From contig NZ_ASWD01000001.1 of the NCBI RefSeq assembly GCF_000407485.1, positions 1 to 64,000 of the forward strand: 64,000 nucleotides of DNA. Reading direction: 5' to 3'. A program made the position numbers and the translations under genes. This document shows, piece after piece, positions 34,563-44,784 of this stretch. Under the pieces are notes generated by a model. The model was not told where the DNA came from, searched no databases, and saw only the letters and a program-made list of their open reading frames with translations. The stretch is from Enterococcus pallens ATCC BAA-351 (GTDB lineage: Bacteria > Bacillota > Bacilli > Lactobacillales > Enterococcaceae). Position 1 is the stretch's first letter; each line of letters opens with the position of its first letter.

Positions 34563-35285
34563 ATGAAAAGACCATTTATTTTTTGTCATATGTTTGTTTC
34601 CTTAGATGGGAAAATTGAAGGACCTTATATGGACACAGAGGAAGCAACCGCTTCTGGAGATTTATTTTACGCTATTTCTTTTGGTGAAAAGCCTTATTAT
34701 AAGCACCAAGGATGGCTTTCTGGCCGTGCTACTACCGATGATAATTTTACATTTTATGAAAAACCAGACTTGAAGGAAACGTTTTCTCCTGTTCCAGCTG
34801 GGGACTATATTATCAAGACTAAAGAACCTATGTACTATATTTCGATTGATCCCTCTGGAAGGCTTGGGTGGAAAAGCAATACGATTACGTATCGCGAAAC
34901 AAAAGCGCAGGTAATTGAAGTACTAACTGAAGAAGTCAGTGATCAGTACAAAAGTTTTCTTCGTGATTTAGCAATTCCGTATATCATTGCTGGGGAAAGC
35001 AATGTAGATCCTGTTTTAGCTGTGGAAAAATTGAGTAATTATTTTCATATGGAGACAATTATGCTTGGAGGAGGAGGCGTTCTAAATTGGTCGTTTATTC
35101 AAGCAGGCATGTGTGATGAATTAAGTGTTGTTATGACACCCGTGGCCGATGGTTCTTCTGATAAGCCTTCACTATTCGATTCTCGAGAAGGTCTGTCTTC
35201 GACGACTCCGGTGGTGTTTGATTTGATAAACTGTCAGGTTGAACAAGATGGCACAATCTGGCTAAGGTATGCGGTAAAAAAATAG
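34563..35285 (+). CDS. RibD-type dihydrofolate reductase family protein (paralogue 2)
   Basis: A 240-aa protein strongly similar to the protein at 12325: RPFIFCHMFVSLDGKIEGPY, AQVIEVLTEEVSDQYKSFLR, IPYIIAG, MLGGGGVLNWSFIQAGMCDE and WLRYAV at the end. Same NAD(P)H-reductase inference. Last gene of the run begun at the MerR-type promoter at 29452, closed by a strong terminator. Having three paralogues of one reductase under like promoters suggests related but distinct electrophilic or quinone-like substrates. Confidence 0.85.
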   Translation: MKRPFIFCHMFVSLDGKIEGPYMDTEEATASGDLFYAISFGEKPYYKHQGWLSGRATTDDNFTFYEKPDLKETFSPVPAGDYIIKTKEPMYYISIDPSGRLGWKSNTITYRETKAQVIEVLTEEVSDQYKSFLRDLAIPYIIAGESNVDPVLAVEKLSNYFHMETIMLGGGGVLNWSFIQAGMCDELSVVMTPVADGSSDKPSLFDSREGLSSTTPVVFDLINCQVEQDGTIWLRYAVKK

Positions 35286-35304
35286 CCTGATACTCATAGT
35301 ACTG

Positions 35305-35350
35305 AAAAAACGTAAAACCTAGATATTTGTACTAGGTTTTACGTTTTTTT
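35305..35350 (+). terminator. Terminator after the second reductase
   Basis: AAAAAACGTAAAACCTAG pairs with CTAGGTTTTACGTTTTTT across a 9-base loop, a near-perfect hairpin with T-run. Confidence 0.95.
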
Positions 35351-35694
35351 GAGTGTTCCATATTGAATTGATCTTTAATTCAAAGGACTAAACCCATAAT
35401 ATGTATCAAAGGAGATTTATCTGAACTCGTATTATAATAGCTCAGAACGAATGCTTAATGTGAGCGTACTGAATGGATTAACTGGTAAGGGTACAGCTTT
35501 TTTCCGGTTATGTAAAAATAAAAAGATGTAAGAAGATTTACCGCTCGTTCCATTAGGTAAGGCAAGAATATTATAGGTAGTCCAGAGGCATAATCCTTGA
35601 AAATGTTGATAGTGGAGTAATCAAAAAACAGCTCGTTGTTGTAGGGTTATGCTGCAGCTAGCAGGACAAATAATATAATCACCCTCAAATTGAA
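35351..35694. other. Intergenic stretch without a recognisable gene
   Basis: No open frame of useful length and no ribosome site. A piece around 35460-35510 reads NVSVLNGLTGKG on the plus strand, possibly a relic of a decayed gene. Nothing else supported. Confidence 0.4.
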
Positions 35695-35735
35695 TGAATC
35701 CTTTATCAGCATAGTGGATAAAGGATTCATTTTCC
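35695..35735 (-). terminator. Hairpin after MerR regulator 3
   Basis: TGAATCCTTTATC pairs with GATAAAGGATTCA (13 bp, loop 9) just beyond the regulator's stop codon. The T-tail is weak on either strand. Confidence 0.6.
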
Positions 35736-35745
35736 CGTTAAAAAT

Positions 35746-36108
35746 CTAAGGAATCTGTTTTTCACGAAGTTCATAATCATTGATCCTACTTGCTAAATTT
35801 TTCATCGTTTCTTGAATTTCATTACATTTGCATTGTAAATTGCTTAATTCTTCTTTGAGCAGCTCCTTTCGAGCGGGAATCGTTTCGTTTCCTTGTGTAC
35901 AGAGAGTTGCGTAATCTATCAAGGACTCAGAAGGTAGCCCAGCTTTCATCATATAACGAAAAAAATCGATCCATTCTAAATCCAGCTCTGTATAAACTCG
36001 AGCACCATAGCGGTCACGTTTGATTTTGGGAATAAAGCCCATTCGTTCATAGTAACGTAGCGTTTTGGGTGTTAGTCCGGTTTTCTCTGAAACAGTTAAA
36101 ATATCCAT
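35746..36108 (-). CDS. MerR-family regulator 3
   Basis: A 120-aa regulator starting at ATG 36108, 7 bases after AAGGAGG; the TTG at 36129 lies before the ribosome site. The helix-turn-helix is ILTVSEKTGLTPKTLRYYER, then MGFIPKIKRDRYGARVY, with a C-terminal coiled coil (ARKELLKEELSNLQCKCNEI). It is a close relative of regulator 1 at 22515. It is transcribed from its own MerR-type promoter at 36139-36169 (autoregulation) and lies downstream of the MFS exporter gene on the same strand, which has another such promoter. Confidence 0.92.
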   Translation of the reverse strand: MDILTVSEKTGLTPKTLRYYERMGFIPKIKRDRYGARVYTELDLEWIDFFRYMMKAGLPSESLIDYATLCTQGNETIPARKELLKEELSNLQCKCNEIQETMKNLASRINDYELREKQIP

Positions 36109-36138
36109 TAATGTTCCTCCTTCCTTCAATTTTCTTCT

Positions 36139-36169
36139 AGTGTAAGGGTTAATCCAAAGGTGAAGTCAA
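36139..36169 (-). promoter_or_regulatory. MerR-type promoter of regulator 3
   Basis: On the minus strand TTGACT, a 19-bp spacer, TACACT, with half-site CTTCACCT and partner ATTAAC. The dyad is less perfect than in the others. Confidence 0.7.
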
Positions 36170-36170
36170 T

Positions 36171-36201
36171 AAAAAAAGAAGCAAAACTGCTTCTTTTTTT
36201 A
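36171..36201 (-). terminator. Terminator of the MFS exporter gene
   Basis: AGAAGCA and TGCTTCT flank a 4-base loop, with A-run and T-run on the two sides, so it can act in both directions. Confidence 0.85.
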
Positions 36202-36202
36202 T

Positions 36203-37381
36203 TTATTTTGTAACCGTGGCATTTTGTGATTTTTTTAATTCAAGTGAATTTCGGAAGACAATCGATAATATGCTAACAATCAAGAAGGCAATTGCTCCCA
36301 AGAGTGTGAAGCGTGTATCAAAGACGGTGATTAGCATACCGCAAATCAAAGGTCCGAAGGTTGTTCCTAAATTCGCTGCGGTCAAAAACAAACCATTGGA
36401 AAAGTCCGGTGCTTCTGGACCAGCTTCAGAAATTAGGTATTGATTGACGTTAGCGGCAATTCCCGCTAATACACCGAGTAACGTAATAAGTACGATAGCA
36501 ACAAAACTGATATTACCTAATACAAACAATAAAATGTATGTTGTAATCAGTGCGAAGGGTAAAACAAAGATCGATTTTTTGGCATTGATCGTTAAAATTC
36601 GACCGGCAATAACATTTCCTACAATATTTGTCAGTCCATATATCAATAACACAAAACTAATTGTACGAGAAGACATAAGTGTAACTGTTTCTAAATAATC
36701 TGATAGGTAGCTATAGAACCCAAATACGGCACCATTAAGAAGAATCACTGTGACAATAGAAACCAACATTTCAGGCTTTTTCAAGACACTAACTTGTTTC
36801 CCATAAGAAAGACGGGTCGTTACAGGAATAGATGGGACAAAAATGATTGTTGCGATGAGCATCGCACCATTAACTACGGCAAAGAATACCATCGACATCG
36901 CAAATGAAATCTCAGTTGCAATAAAGCTTGTAACCGGCACGCCTAAAACCATCCCAGCTGAAACACCGATAAACACTTTCGATACAGCTTTTGCTGATTC
37001 ATGAGAGGGTACCGAGGTTCCTGCAACAGTTAGTGCCATCGATACATAAATTGGATGGAAGGCTGCCGGAATAACCCTTGCTAATAATAATACAGTGAAA
37101 TTTGGTGCAAAAACGGAAACAATGTTACTTGCTGTAAATATTGATAAGGCCAGTACCATGACAGTTTTTCGATTAACTTTTGAAAAGGCTAAGGGCATCG
37201 TTGGTCCTGCAATAGCTACGATAAGTGCAAAAGCACTAACCAACAAACTTGCAGTAGGAACACTGACATCAAACTCTTGAGCTATCAAGGGTAAGATTCC
37301 TATAATCCCCATCTCGGTGTTCATGATTCCAAATACACCGATTGTTAAAATCACTATCAATAAGCTTGTATTTTTTTTCAA
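36203..37381 (-). CDS. MFS efflux transporter, DHA1 type, TTG start
   Basis: The TTG at 37381 follows AAGGAGCGAATAAA and gives a 392-aa protein starting LKKNTSLLIVILTIGVFGIM. It has twelve predicted helices and DHA1 motifs: MGIIGILPLIAQEFDV, the loop 2-3 motif shifted (FSKVNRKTVM), and LARVIPAAFHPIYVSMAL resembling AraJ/YdhP-type sugar or drug exporters. A MerR-type promoter (37413-37443) lies 32 bases upstream, so induction by a toxic compound is likely. Divergent from the amino-acid importer operon. Confidence 0.88.
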   Translation of the reverse strand: MKKNTSLLIVILTIGVFGIMNTEMGIIGILPLIAQEFDVSVPTASLLVSAFALIVAIAGPTMPLAFSKVNRKTVMVLALSIFTASNIVSVFAPNFTVLLLARVIPAAFHPIYVSMALTVAGTSVPSHESAKAVSKVFIGVSAGMVLGVPVTSFIATEISFAMSMVFFAVVNGAMLIATIIFVPSIPVTTRLSYGKQVSVLKKPEMLVSIVTVILLNGAVFGFYSYLSDYLETVTLMSSRTISFVLLIYGLTNIVGNVIAGRILTINAKKSIFVLPFALITTYILLFVLGNISFVAIVLITLLGVLAGIAANVNQYLISEAGPEAPDFSNGLFLTAANLGTTFGPLICGMLITVFDTRFTLLGAIAFLIVSILSIVFRNSLELKKSQNATVTK

Positions 37382-37412
37382 ATTTATTCGCTCCTTTTTT
37401 TGTTGTAAACAG

Positions 37413-37443
37413 ATCATAAAGGTTAACCTTGAGGTCAAGTCAA
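37413..37443 (-). promoter_or_regulatory. MerR-type promoter of the MFS exporter
   Basis: On the minus strand TTGACT, a 19-bp spacer, TATGAT, with dyad CTTGACCTCAAGGTTAAC. Confidence 0.82.
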
Positions 37444-37580
37444 GGAGTAAATTCAGTTTTTTTGCTTTTTTTGTTGCAAGTACCGATCAGTCAAGCAAAA
37501 ATCCTTCTTTATCTGATCATTAAAATAAAATCCCTACTATATAATTCAACAAATTCTCTCATAGAATAAAAAATATTCGC

Positions 37581-37611
37581 TTGACTTAATCTTAAGGTTA
37601 AGGAATAGAAT
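37581..37611 (+). promoter_or_regulatory. MerR-type promoter of the amino-acid importer operon
   Basis: TTGACT, a 19-bp spacer, TAGAAT, with the near-perfect dyad CTTAATCTTAAGGTTAAG. Confidence 0.85.
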
Positions 37612-37652
37612 CTAGACATCAATTAAATGCTGAACGTATTGGAGGAGACAAA

Positions 37653-38435
37653 ATGAAAAAATTGATAACAGCTGCCCTGTTACTTACAATGCTAGTTTTA
37701 AGTGGATGCAGTAATAACTCTGCAAATAGTACTGACTCTTCAGGCAACGAAGACTCAAAAGTACTCAGAATCGGTACAGAAGGATCGTATCGGCCGTTTT
37801 CTTATCGAAATGATGACGATCAATTAGTTGGTTATGATGTTGAAGTCGCTGAAGCTGTAGCAAAACAGATGGGTTACACAGCGGAATTTCACGAGGCACC
37901 TTGGGATTCTATGCTCGCAGCTTTCGATGCAGGGCGAACAGATGTGATTTTTAACCAGGTAAGTATCACTGATGAGCGAAAAGAAAAATACCATTTTAGT
38001 GAACCATACAGTGTCGCTCACATAGCCCTGATCGTGAATGAGGAAAACAATACAATCAAGGACTTCTCGGATCTTTCTGGCAAAAGCGTGGCACAAACTA
38101 TCACCAGCAACTTTGCCAGAATGGCGGAAGAAGAATATGGGGCAACCATCGCTAGTGTTGAGACGTTTAATAATTCTTTTGATTTAGTGATGAGTGAGCG
38201 TGCAGATGCCACTTTAAATGATGATGTCATTTTTTATGATTATATGAATCAGCAGCCCGATACACCATTGAAAATTGCTGCGATTTCGGAAGAAGGCTTG
38301 CCAGCCGCTGCTTTACTTCATAAAAATGACGATGATTTACTGGAACAAGTCAATCAAGCACTGAAAGAATTACAAGCAGACGGCACATTGAAGGAGATTT
38401 CTGAAAAATACTTCAACCGAGATATTACCAACTAG
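37653..38435 (+). CDS. Amino-acid (cystine-type) ABC importer substrate-binding lipoprotein
   Basis: A 260-aa lipoprotein: signal MKKLITAALLLTMLVLSGCS with lipobox LSGC. The mature part is a family 3 solute-binding protein: LRIGTEGSYRPFSYRNDDDQ, LVGYDVEVAEAVAKQMG, AAFDAGRTDVIFNQVSIT and ERKEKYHFSEPY. The pattern is closest to cystine or polar amino-acid binders (TcyA/TcyJ-like). First gene of an importer operon with permease (17-base gap) and ATPase, followed by an aldo-keto reductase. Confidence 0.9.
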   Translation: MKKLITAALLLTMLVLSGCSNNSANSTDSSGNEDSKVLRIGTEGSYRPFSYRNDDDQLVGYDVEVAEAVAKQMGYTAEFHEAPWDSMLAAFDAGRTDVIFNQVSITDERKEKYHFSEPYSVAHIALIVNEENNTIKDFSDLSGKSVAQTITSNFARMAEEEYGATIASVETFNNSFDLVMSERADATLNDDVIFYDYMNQQPDTPLKIAAISEEGLPAAALLHKNDDDLLEQVNQALKELQADGTLKEISEKYFNRDITN

Positions 38436-38451
38436 TTTAAGGAGGTAGCTT

Positions 38452-39111
38452 ATGGAACGATCGTTAGAAATTGTTCAAGCGTCCCTGATGCCGTTATTGG
38501 CTGCATTTATTGAAGCAACTGTTCCCTTGACGATTATTTCTTTTGTTATTGGATTACTGATTGCATTAGTGACCGCCTTGGCAAGGATTTCTAAAAGCAG
38601 GTTGTTGAACGTGATTTTCTATTTGTATGTTTGGATCTTTAGAGGAACCCCGCTGCTGGTTCAGTTGTTTATTATTTTCTTTGGATTACCTTCTATTGGA
38701 ATACAACTAAACTCATGGACAGCAGCAATCATTGCTTTTTCACTAAATACTGGAGCCTACGCATCAGAAACTATTCGTTCAGCCATATTGGCCATTCCAA
38801 TAGGACAATACGAATCTGCCGTTTCTCTGGGAATGAGTCAATGGCAAATATTTTCACGCATCATTGCTCCCCAAGCGCTTAAGATTGCTATTCCGCCTTT
38901 ATCAAATAATTTTGTAAGTCTGGTAAAAGATACATCTTTAGCAGCAAGTATTACAATCGTTGAAGTGTTCCTCACAGCACAAAGAATTGCTGCTAGAACT
39001 TATGAACCATTATTAATGTATTGTCTTGTTGCTGTCTATTACTTAACTTTTTGCACCTTATTAAACTATTTGCAAGTGGTTTTGGAACGGCAAATGATGC
39101 GTTACGATTAG
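38452..39111 (+). CDS. Amino-acid ABC importer permease
   Basis: A 219-aa HisM/GlnP-type permease with about five helices: FRGTPLLVQLFIIFFGLPS, LNTGAYASETIRSAILAI, and the EAA loop ESAVSLGMSQWQIFSRIIAP.QA that contacts the ATPase. AAGGAGG lies close to the ATG. Works as a homodimer with the binding protein and ATPase beside it. Confidence 0.92.
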   Translation: MERSLEIVQASLMPLLAAFIEATVPLTIISFVIGLLIALVTALARISKSRLLNVIFYLYVWIFRGTPLLVQLFIIFFGLPSIGIQLNSWTAAIIAFSLNTGAYASETIRSAILAIPIGQYESAVSLGMSQWQIFSRIIAPQALKIAIPPLSNNFVSLVKDTSLAASITIVEVFLTAQRIAARTYEPLLMYCLVAVYYLTFCTLLNYLQVVLERQMMRYD

Positions 39112-39122
39112 GGAGGATAACT

Positions 39123-39854
39123 ATGCTAGAAATAAAAAACCTAACGAAATCCTACAAGCACCAAGTAGTTTTAAAAAATATTAGCGCTTCTTTTCGAGAG
39201 GGAGAGACGACCGCAATACTTGGTCCTTCAGGTTCAGGAAAGAGCACGTTGCTTCGCTTAATCGATTTATTGGAGGAACCTGATAGTGGGAAAATAGTGA
39301 TTGAAGACAAAGAGCTGGTTTTTCCCAGTAAACTATCTTTTAAAGAAAAAAGTCATTATCGGAAGTACTTTAGTATCGTTTTTCAAGCGTATAATTTATT
39401 TCCTCATTTCACCGTTTTGAAAAATATTACGGAGGCGCCAATTCACGTTAAAGGGTTGGACAGAAAAATGGCTGAGACCGAAGCGGTTCAATTACTGAAA
39501 CAAATTGGTTTAGAGGATAAAACGAACGCGTATCCTGCTCAATTATCTGGAGGTCAGCAACAAAGAGTTGCTATCGCAAGAGCCTTAGCAATGAAGCCGG
39601 AGTTCATTTTGTATGATGAACCTACAAGTGCCCTTGATCCTGAGCTTTCTAATGAGGTGTTATTGACGATTCAGAGATTGGCTGAGACAGGAAACTCGCA
39701 GATCGTGGTTACTCATAATTTGGATTTTGCTGAGAAAGCGGCAGACCGGATCATTTTTATGGATCAAGGTGAGATACTATTTGATGGAACGGCGGAGTTC
39801 TTTTTCAAAAACAAAGATCCTCGTATCAATCAATTTATTCAAAAGATTGCTTAG
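39123..39854 (+). CDS. Amino-acid ABC importer ATPase
   Basis: A 243-aa ATPase starting at ATG 39123 (GGGAGGATAACT ahead); an earlier frame from 39021 overlaps the permease and is not used. Walker A GPSGSGKST, Q-loop FQAYNLFPHFTVL, signature LSGGQQQRVAIARAL, Walker B ILYDEPTSALDPEL and H-loop VVTHN: the polar amino-acid (GlnQ/TcyC) subgroup. 11 bases follow the permease stop. Confidence 0.93.
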   Translation: MLEIKNLTKSYKHQVVLKNISASFREGETTAILGPSGSGKSTLLRLIDLLEEPDSGKIVIEDKELVFPSKLSFKEKSHYRKYFSIVFQAYNLFPHFTVLKNITEAPIHVKGLDRKMAETEAVQLLKQIGLEDKTNAYPAQLSGGQQQRVAIARALAMKPEFILYDEPTSALDPELSNEVLLTIQRLAETGNSQIVVTHNLDFAEKAADRIIFMDQGEILFDGTAEFFFKNKDPRINQFIQKIA

Positions 39855-39870
39855 AAGAAAGGGACTAGAT

Positions 39871-40710
39871 ATGAATAAGGTTTGTATAGCTGGACAATAT
39901 GTTCACCCTATCGGTATCGGTACTTGGGCGATAGGAAGTGACCCAAATAAACGAGACCAAGAAATAAAAGCTATTCGAGCAGGACTAGATCAGGGTGCTC
40001 AGGTTATCGATACTGCTGAAATGTATGATTCAGAGGAGCTTGTTGGAGAAGCAATCAAATTATATGATCGAAAAAAATTATTTCTCATTTCCAAGGTACT
40101 TCCATCGAATGCTTCAAAAAGAAAACTAGCTACCAGCTTAGAAAAAAGTTTACAGCTACTAGGAACCGACTATTTAGATCATTATATGCTTCATTGGCAG
40201 GGAAATTACTCATTCATAGAAACCGTCATGGCATTAGAGGAACAGAAAAAAAGAGGATTAATCCGCTCATGGGGTGTCTCAAATTTAGATACCGAAGAGT
40301 TAAAACAGGTTTTGAGCCTTCCTTCTGGTAAAAATTGTGCATCAAATCAGGTGAGGTATAACCTAAAAGATCGAGGAATTGAATATGATTTACTTCCATA
40401 TATGAGAGAACAGAACATACCACTAATTGCTTATGCGCCAGTCGCAAAGGGGGATACTCTTGGCAAGAAGCTGTCCGAACAAAAAGTTCTAATAGAAATT
40501 TCGAATCAGCATAATTGTGATGTTTTCCAATTATTACTAGCTTGGTGCATTAGAGACAAACGAACCATTGCCATACCGAAATCCAGTAAGGTTGAGCATA
40601 TGGTAAACAACATAAAATCAGCAGAAATTACATTGAGCAAACAAGAATGTGCGCTTATAGATCAGTATTTTGTACCACCAACCAAAAAGGAAATGCTGGC
40701 ATTGTGGTAG
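39871..40710 (+). CDS. Aldo/keto reductase
   Basis: A 279-aa NAD(P)H-dependent reductase starting at ATG 39871 after AAGAAAGGGAC; the upstream frame overlaps the ATPase gene. Catalytic tetrad residues are visible: D in VIDTAEMYDS, Y in the same motif, K in LFLISKVLP and H in YMLHWQG. Cofactor-binding AIPKSSKVEHMVNN is near the C-terminus. It is in the importer operon under a MerR-type promoter, which points to carbonyl detoxification as part of the same response. Confidence 0.9.
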   Translation: MNKVCIAGQYVHPIGIGTWAIGSDPNKRDQEIKAIRAGLDQGAQVIDTAEMYDSEELVGEAIKLYDRKKLFLISKVLPSNASKRKLATSLEKSLQLLGTDYLDHYMLHWQGNYSFIETVMALEEQKKRGLIRSWGVSNLDTEELKQVLSLPSGKNCASNQVRYNLKDRGIEYDLLPYMREQNIPLIAYAPVAKGDTLGKKLSEQKVLIEISNQHNCDVFQLLLAWCIRDKRTIAIPKSSKVEHMVNNIKSAEITLSKQECALIDQYFVPPTKKEMLALW

Positions 40711-40727
40711 AAAAATAGATTTAAGTG

Positions 40728-40758
40728 TTGACTTAATGTAGAGGTTAAGTGCTAATCT
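40728..40758 (+). promoter_or_regulatory. MerR-type promoter ahead of the 52-aa protein and GH1 genes
   Basis: TTGACT, a 19-bp spacer, TAATCT, with dyad CTTAATGTAGAGGTTAAG. Confidence 0.8.
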
Positions 40759-40815
40759 TTAAAATCATAGTGGGAAAGATAATTACAGGTGTTTTATGAA
40801 AAAGGAGCAACATTC

Positions 40816-40974
40816 ATGTATAAAGTCATTCGGAAAGATTCAAAACAAATGGTTGAAGAAAAATACTTTGACAAGCATCGAGAAGCTCTGTGCTTCGCGA
40901 CTGATTATAAAAAAATGAAGAGTAGCCAAATTTTTAAAAAAGGCCAGTTATTAGCAGAATTCAAAGGGAAATAA
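40816..40974 (+). CDS. Small 52-aa basic protein
   Basis: ATG 40816 lies 8 bases after AAAGGAG (40801-40807). The longer frame from 40789 would start before the ribosome site. A charged, Lys-rich soluble peptide (MYKVIRKDSKQMVEEKYFDK ... KKGQLLAEFKGK) with one Cys and no signal. Unknown family. Directly downstream of a MerR-type promoter, and followed by an inverted repeat (40996-41036), so expression is probably inducible. Confidence 0.65.
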   Translation: MYKVIRKDSKQMVEEKYFDKHREALCFATDYKKMKSSQIFKKGQLLAEFKGK

Positions 40975-40989
40975 TCGCACTATTGATAG

Positions 40990-42498
<1,509 letters not shown>

Positions 42499-42551
42499 TC
42501 TTCTAACGAATTTCAATATGCTGCATTTCTTAAACATAAAGGAGATTTCTC

Positions 42552-43301
42552 ATGAATAGACCAAGAATTACCCTCCATATTTATTCTTCTATAGATGGAA
42601 GAATTACTGGACCCTTTTCCGAATTTCCTAAAAGTAAAAAAGCAGCGGAGTATTTTGAATCCATCGGTTTTAAAGAGGATAGAGACGAGTCTTATCACTT
42701 TCAAGGGTGGATTTATGGAACAGAAACGGGAAAAGAATTCACTGAGCATAGGAAGCTTCAACTGAATGATTTATCAGAAGAAATTCCTTCCGGTGATTTT
42801 ATTATCAATCAAGGTAAGGAAAAGTATTATATTTCGTTTGATCGTCACGGGAAACTTGCTTGGGATAAAAATGTTACGTCTTATGCAGATATTGAAGCGC
42901 ATGTAATAGAGGTTCTAACAGATCAGGCGAGTGATCAGTATAAGGCGTATTTAAGAAAGCTAAGTATTCCTTATATTATTGCAGGTAAAAACGAAATTGA
43001 TATCCCACTGGTGCTTTCTAAGTTAAAGATTGAATACGGATTAGGTAATCTTTTGCTTGGTGGAGGCGGAGTGCTGAATTGGAGTTTTATCAGTGAAGGC
43101 TTTTGCGATGAAATCAGTTTAATTGTAGCTCCGTCGATTGACGGTAAAACGGATAGTGCAAGACTATTTAACTCAAGGTTTAACAATAATCCTCAGACTA
43201 TCGGTTTCAAATTAAAATCAGTTGAAGTATTTGAAGAAGATATTTTATGGATAAAATATGCAGTGGAGCATTCTCAAGCTGTGTACAACAAAAATAAGTA
43301 A
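42552..43301 (+). CDS. RibD-type dihydrofolate reductase family protein (paralogue 3)
   Basis: A 249-aa paralogue of the proteins at 12325 and 34563: RPRITLHIYSSIDGRITGPF, AHVIEVLTDQASDQYKAYLR, IPYIIAG and LLLGGGGVLNWSFISEGFCD. It is the most divergent of the three in the first 60 residues. AAAGGAG precedes the ATG. 53 bases after the GH1 gene, so it is in the same transcription unit. Confidence 0.85.
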   Translation: MNRPRITLHIYSSIDGRITGPFSEFPKSKKAAEYFESIGFKEDRDESYHFQGWIYGTETGKEFTEHRKLQLNDLSEEIPSGDFIINQGKEKYYISFDRHGKLAWDKNVTSYADIEAHVIEVLTDQASDQYKAYLRKLSIPYIIAGKNEIDIPLVLSKLKIEYGLGNLLLGGGGVLNWSFISEGFCDEISLIVAPSIDGKTDSARLFNSRFNNNPQTIGFKLKSVEVFEEDILWIKYAVEHSQAVYNKNK

Positions 43302-43406
43302 AGAACTTCAATCAAAAACGAGAATATCGTCCATTTCAAGGAGGATAACTTCAGACTATTAATTGACTGAAAGCAACGCGAATAGTCAGTTCTTTAGGTT
43401 AGATAG

Positions 43407-43418
43407 ACAGTATACTGT
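43407..43418 (+). promoter_or_regulatory. Perfect palindrome ACAGTATACTGT upstream of the alcohol dehydrogenase
   Basis: A 12-bp perfect palindrome containing a possible -10 TATACT, 100 bases before the gene at 43518. A second inverted repeat, GACTATT/AATAGTC, lies at about 43354-43387. Likely operator of a local repressor not encoded here (inference). Confidence 0.4.
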
Positions 43419-43517
43419 TAGAATTAGAAATAGAGCAATTTATTAAAAATTAAGCTGAAAGGAATGGAGTACCAAATAGTAGAAAAATAAAATATTTGGA
43501 TTCCAAGGTATAAAATA

Positions 43518-44576
43518 ATGAAAGCTACAATTTTTGAAAAAGAAGGACTAGTTACGGTTCAAGAAGTTGAGAAACCAAGTTTACAAGCGGATGATGACGT
43601 GATCATCAAAGTAGTCCGTGCGTGTGTCTGTGGTTCGGATTTGTGGTCTTATGCTCATGGTGATAATAAAGAAGCCCACTCAGTGAATGATGGTCATGAA
43701 GCTTTAGGAATTGTCGAAGAAATTGGCTCAGCAATCACCACTGTAAAGCCGGGAGACTTTGTTATTGTGCCTTTCACACATGGTTGTGGCGAATGTGATG
43801 CTTGTCGTTCAGGCTTTGATGGGACCTGTGATCGTCACCAAGGAGCTACCAACTGGTCTCATGGTTTCCAATCTGAATACATTCGTTTCCATTATGCTAA
43901 TTGGGCATTAATCAAAATTCCAGGACAACCGTCTGATTATACTGAAGGAATGATTAAGTCTCTTTTGACTTTAGCAGATGTCATGCCAACTGGCTATCAT
44001 GCAGCTCGTTGTGCTCATGTTCAAAAGGGAGATAAAGTTGTTGTCATCGGTGATGGTGCGGTAGGTCAATGTGCGGTTATAGCAGCAAAAATGCGGGGGG
44101 CTTCTCAGATTGTTCTTATGAGCCGCCACGAAGATCGCCAGGAAATGGCGTTACAGTCAGGAGCAACAGCTGTAGTTGCTGAACGTGGAGAAGAAGGTAT
44201 TGCCAAAGTCCGTGAAATTTTAGGTGGCGGTGCTGACGCGGCTCTTGAGTGTGTAGGAACAGAGGCGGCGATTGACCAAGCTCTGGGCGTCCTTCACAAC
44301 GGTGGTCGTATTGGTTATGTGGGCATTCCGCATTACAATAACCGACCACTTGGTTCAACCTTTGCACAAAATATTTCAGTAGCTGGTGGTTCGGCATCTG
44401 TAACGACGTATGATAAACAGTTCTTGCTGAAAGAAGTTTTGGACGGGAATATAAATCCAGGGCGGGTGTTTACCCAAACTTACGATCTAGATGACATTAA
44501 TCAAGCTTACCAGGATATGCAAGATCGTAAAACTATCAAATCTATGGTTGTTGTATCTGATTCGTTTCAAGAGTGA
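43518..44576 (+). CDS. Zinc-dependent alcohol dehydrogenase family protein
   Basis: A 352-aa medium-chain dehydrogenase. Catalytic zinc ligands: C in CVCGSDLWSY, HE in NDGHEALG. Structural zinc: CGECDACRSGFDGTC (four Cys). Cofactor binding: VVVIGDGAVGQCAVIAAKM. The pattern resembles Tdh/threonine dehydrogenase- or formaldehyde-type enzymes; substrate open. A weak ribosome site (CCAAGG) precedes the ATG. Monocistronic. Confidence 0.92.
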   Translation: MKATIFEKEGLVTVQEVEKPSLQADDDVIIKVVRACVCGSDLWSYAHGDNKEAHSVNDGHEALGIVEEIGSAITTVKPGDFVIVPFTHGCGECDACRSGFDGTCDRHQGATNWSHGFQSEYIRFHYANWALIKIPGQPSDYTEGMIKSLLTLADVMPTGYHAARCAHVQKGDKVVVIGDGAVGQCAVIAAKMRGASQIVLMSRHEDRQEMALQSGATAVVAERGEEGIAKVREILGGGADAALECVGTEAAIDQALGVLHNGGRIGYVGIPHYNNRPLGSTFAQNISVAGGSASVTTYDKQFLLKEVLDGNINPGRVFTQTYDLDDINQAYQDMQDRKTIKSMVVVSDSFQE

Positions 44577-44663
44577 GATTTTTAGTTTTACTTAGTGTTT
44601 TAGAAGGGCTTATTACGGATTAATTTAGGCAGAAGTCGCCCATCTTCTATAGGAGGGTGATGA

Positions 44664-44723
44664 ATGCCGTTTGGTGTGAAAAGAAATATCATAGGTAATT
44701 GGAAAACGACAAAAAAGGCTTAG
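44664..44723 (+). CDS. Possible 19-residue peptide
   Basis: A short frame, MPFGVKRNIIGNWKTTKKA, preceded by a perfect AGGAGGGTGATGA site. Strongly basic. No relatives recognised. It could be a small peptide, a leader, or the start of a decayed gene. The transcript would end at the terminator at 44785. Confidence 0.3.
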   Translation: MPFGVKRNIIGNWKTTKKA

Positions 44724-44784
44724 TCTCCTTATTTTGTTTCATTTTATAATCCCAGGTTACAAATGATTAGTTTTTATCTTTACT

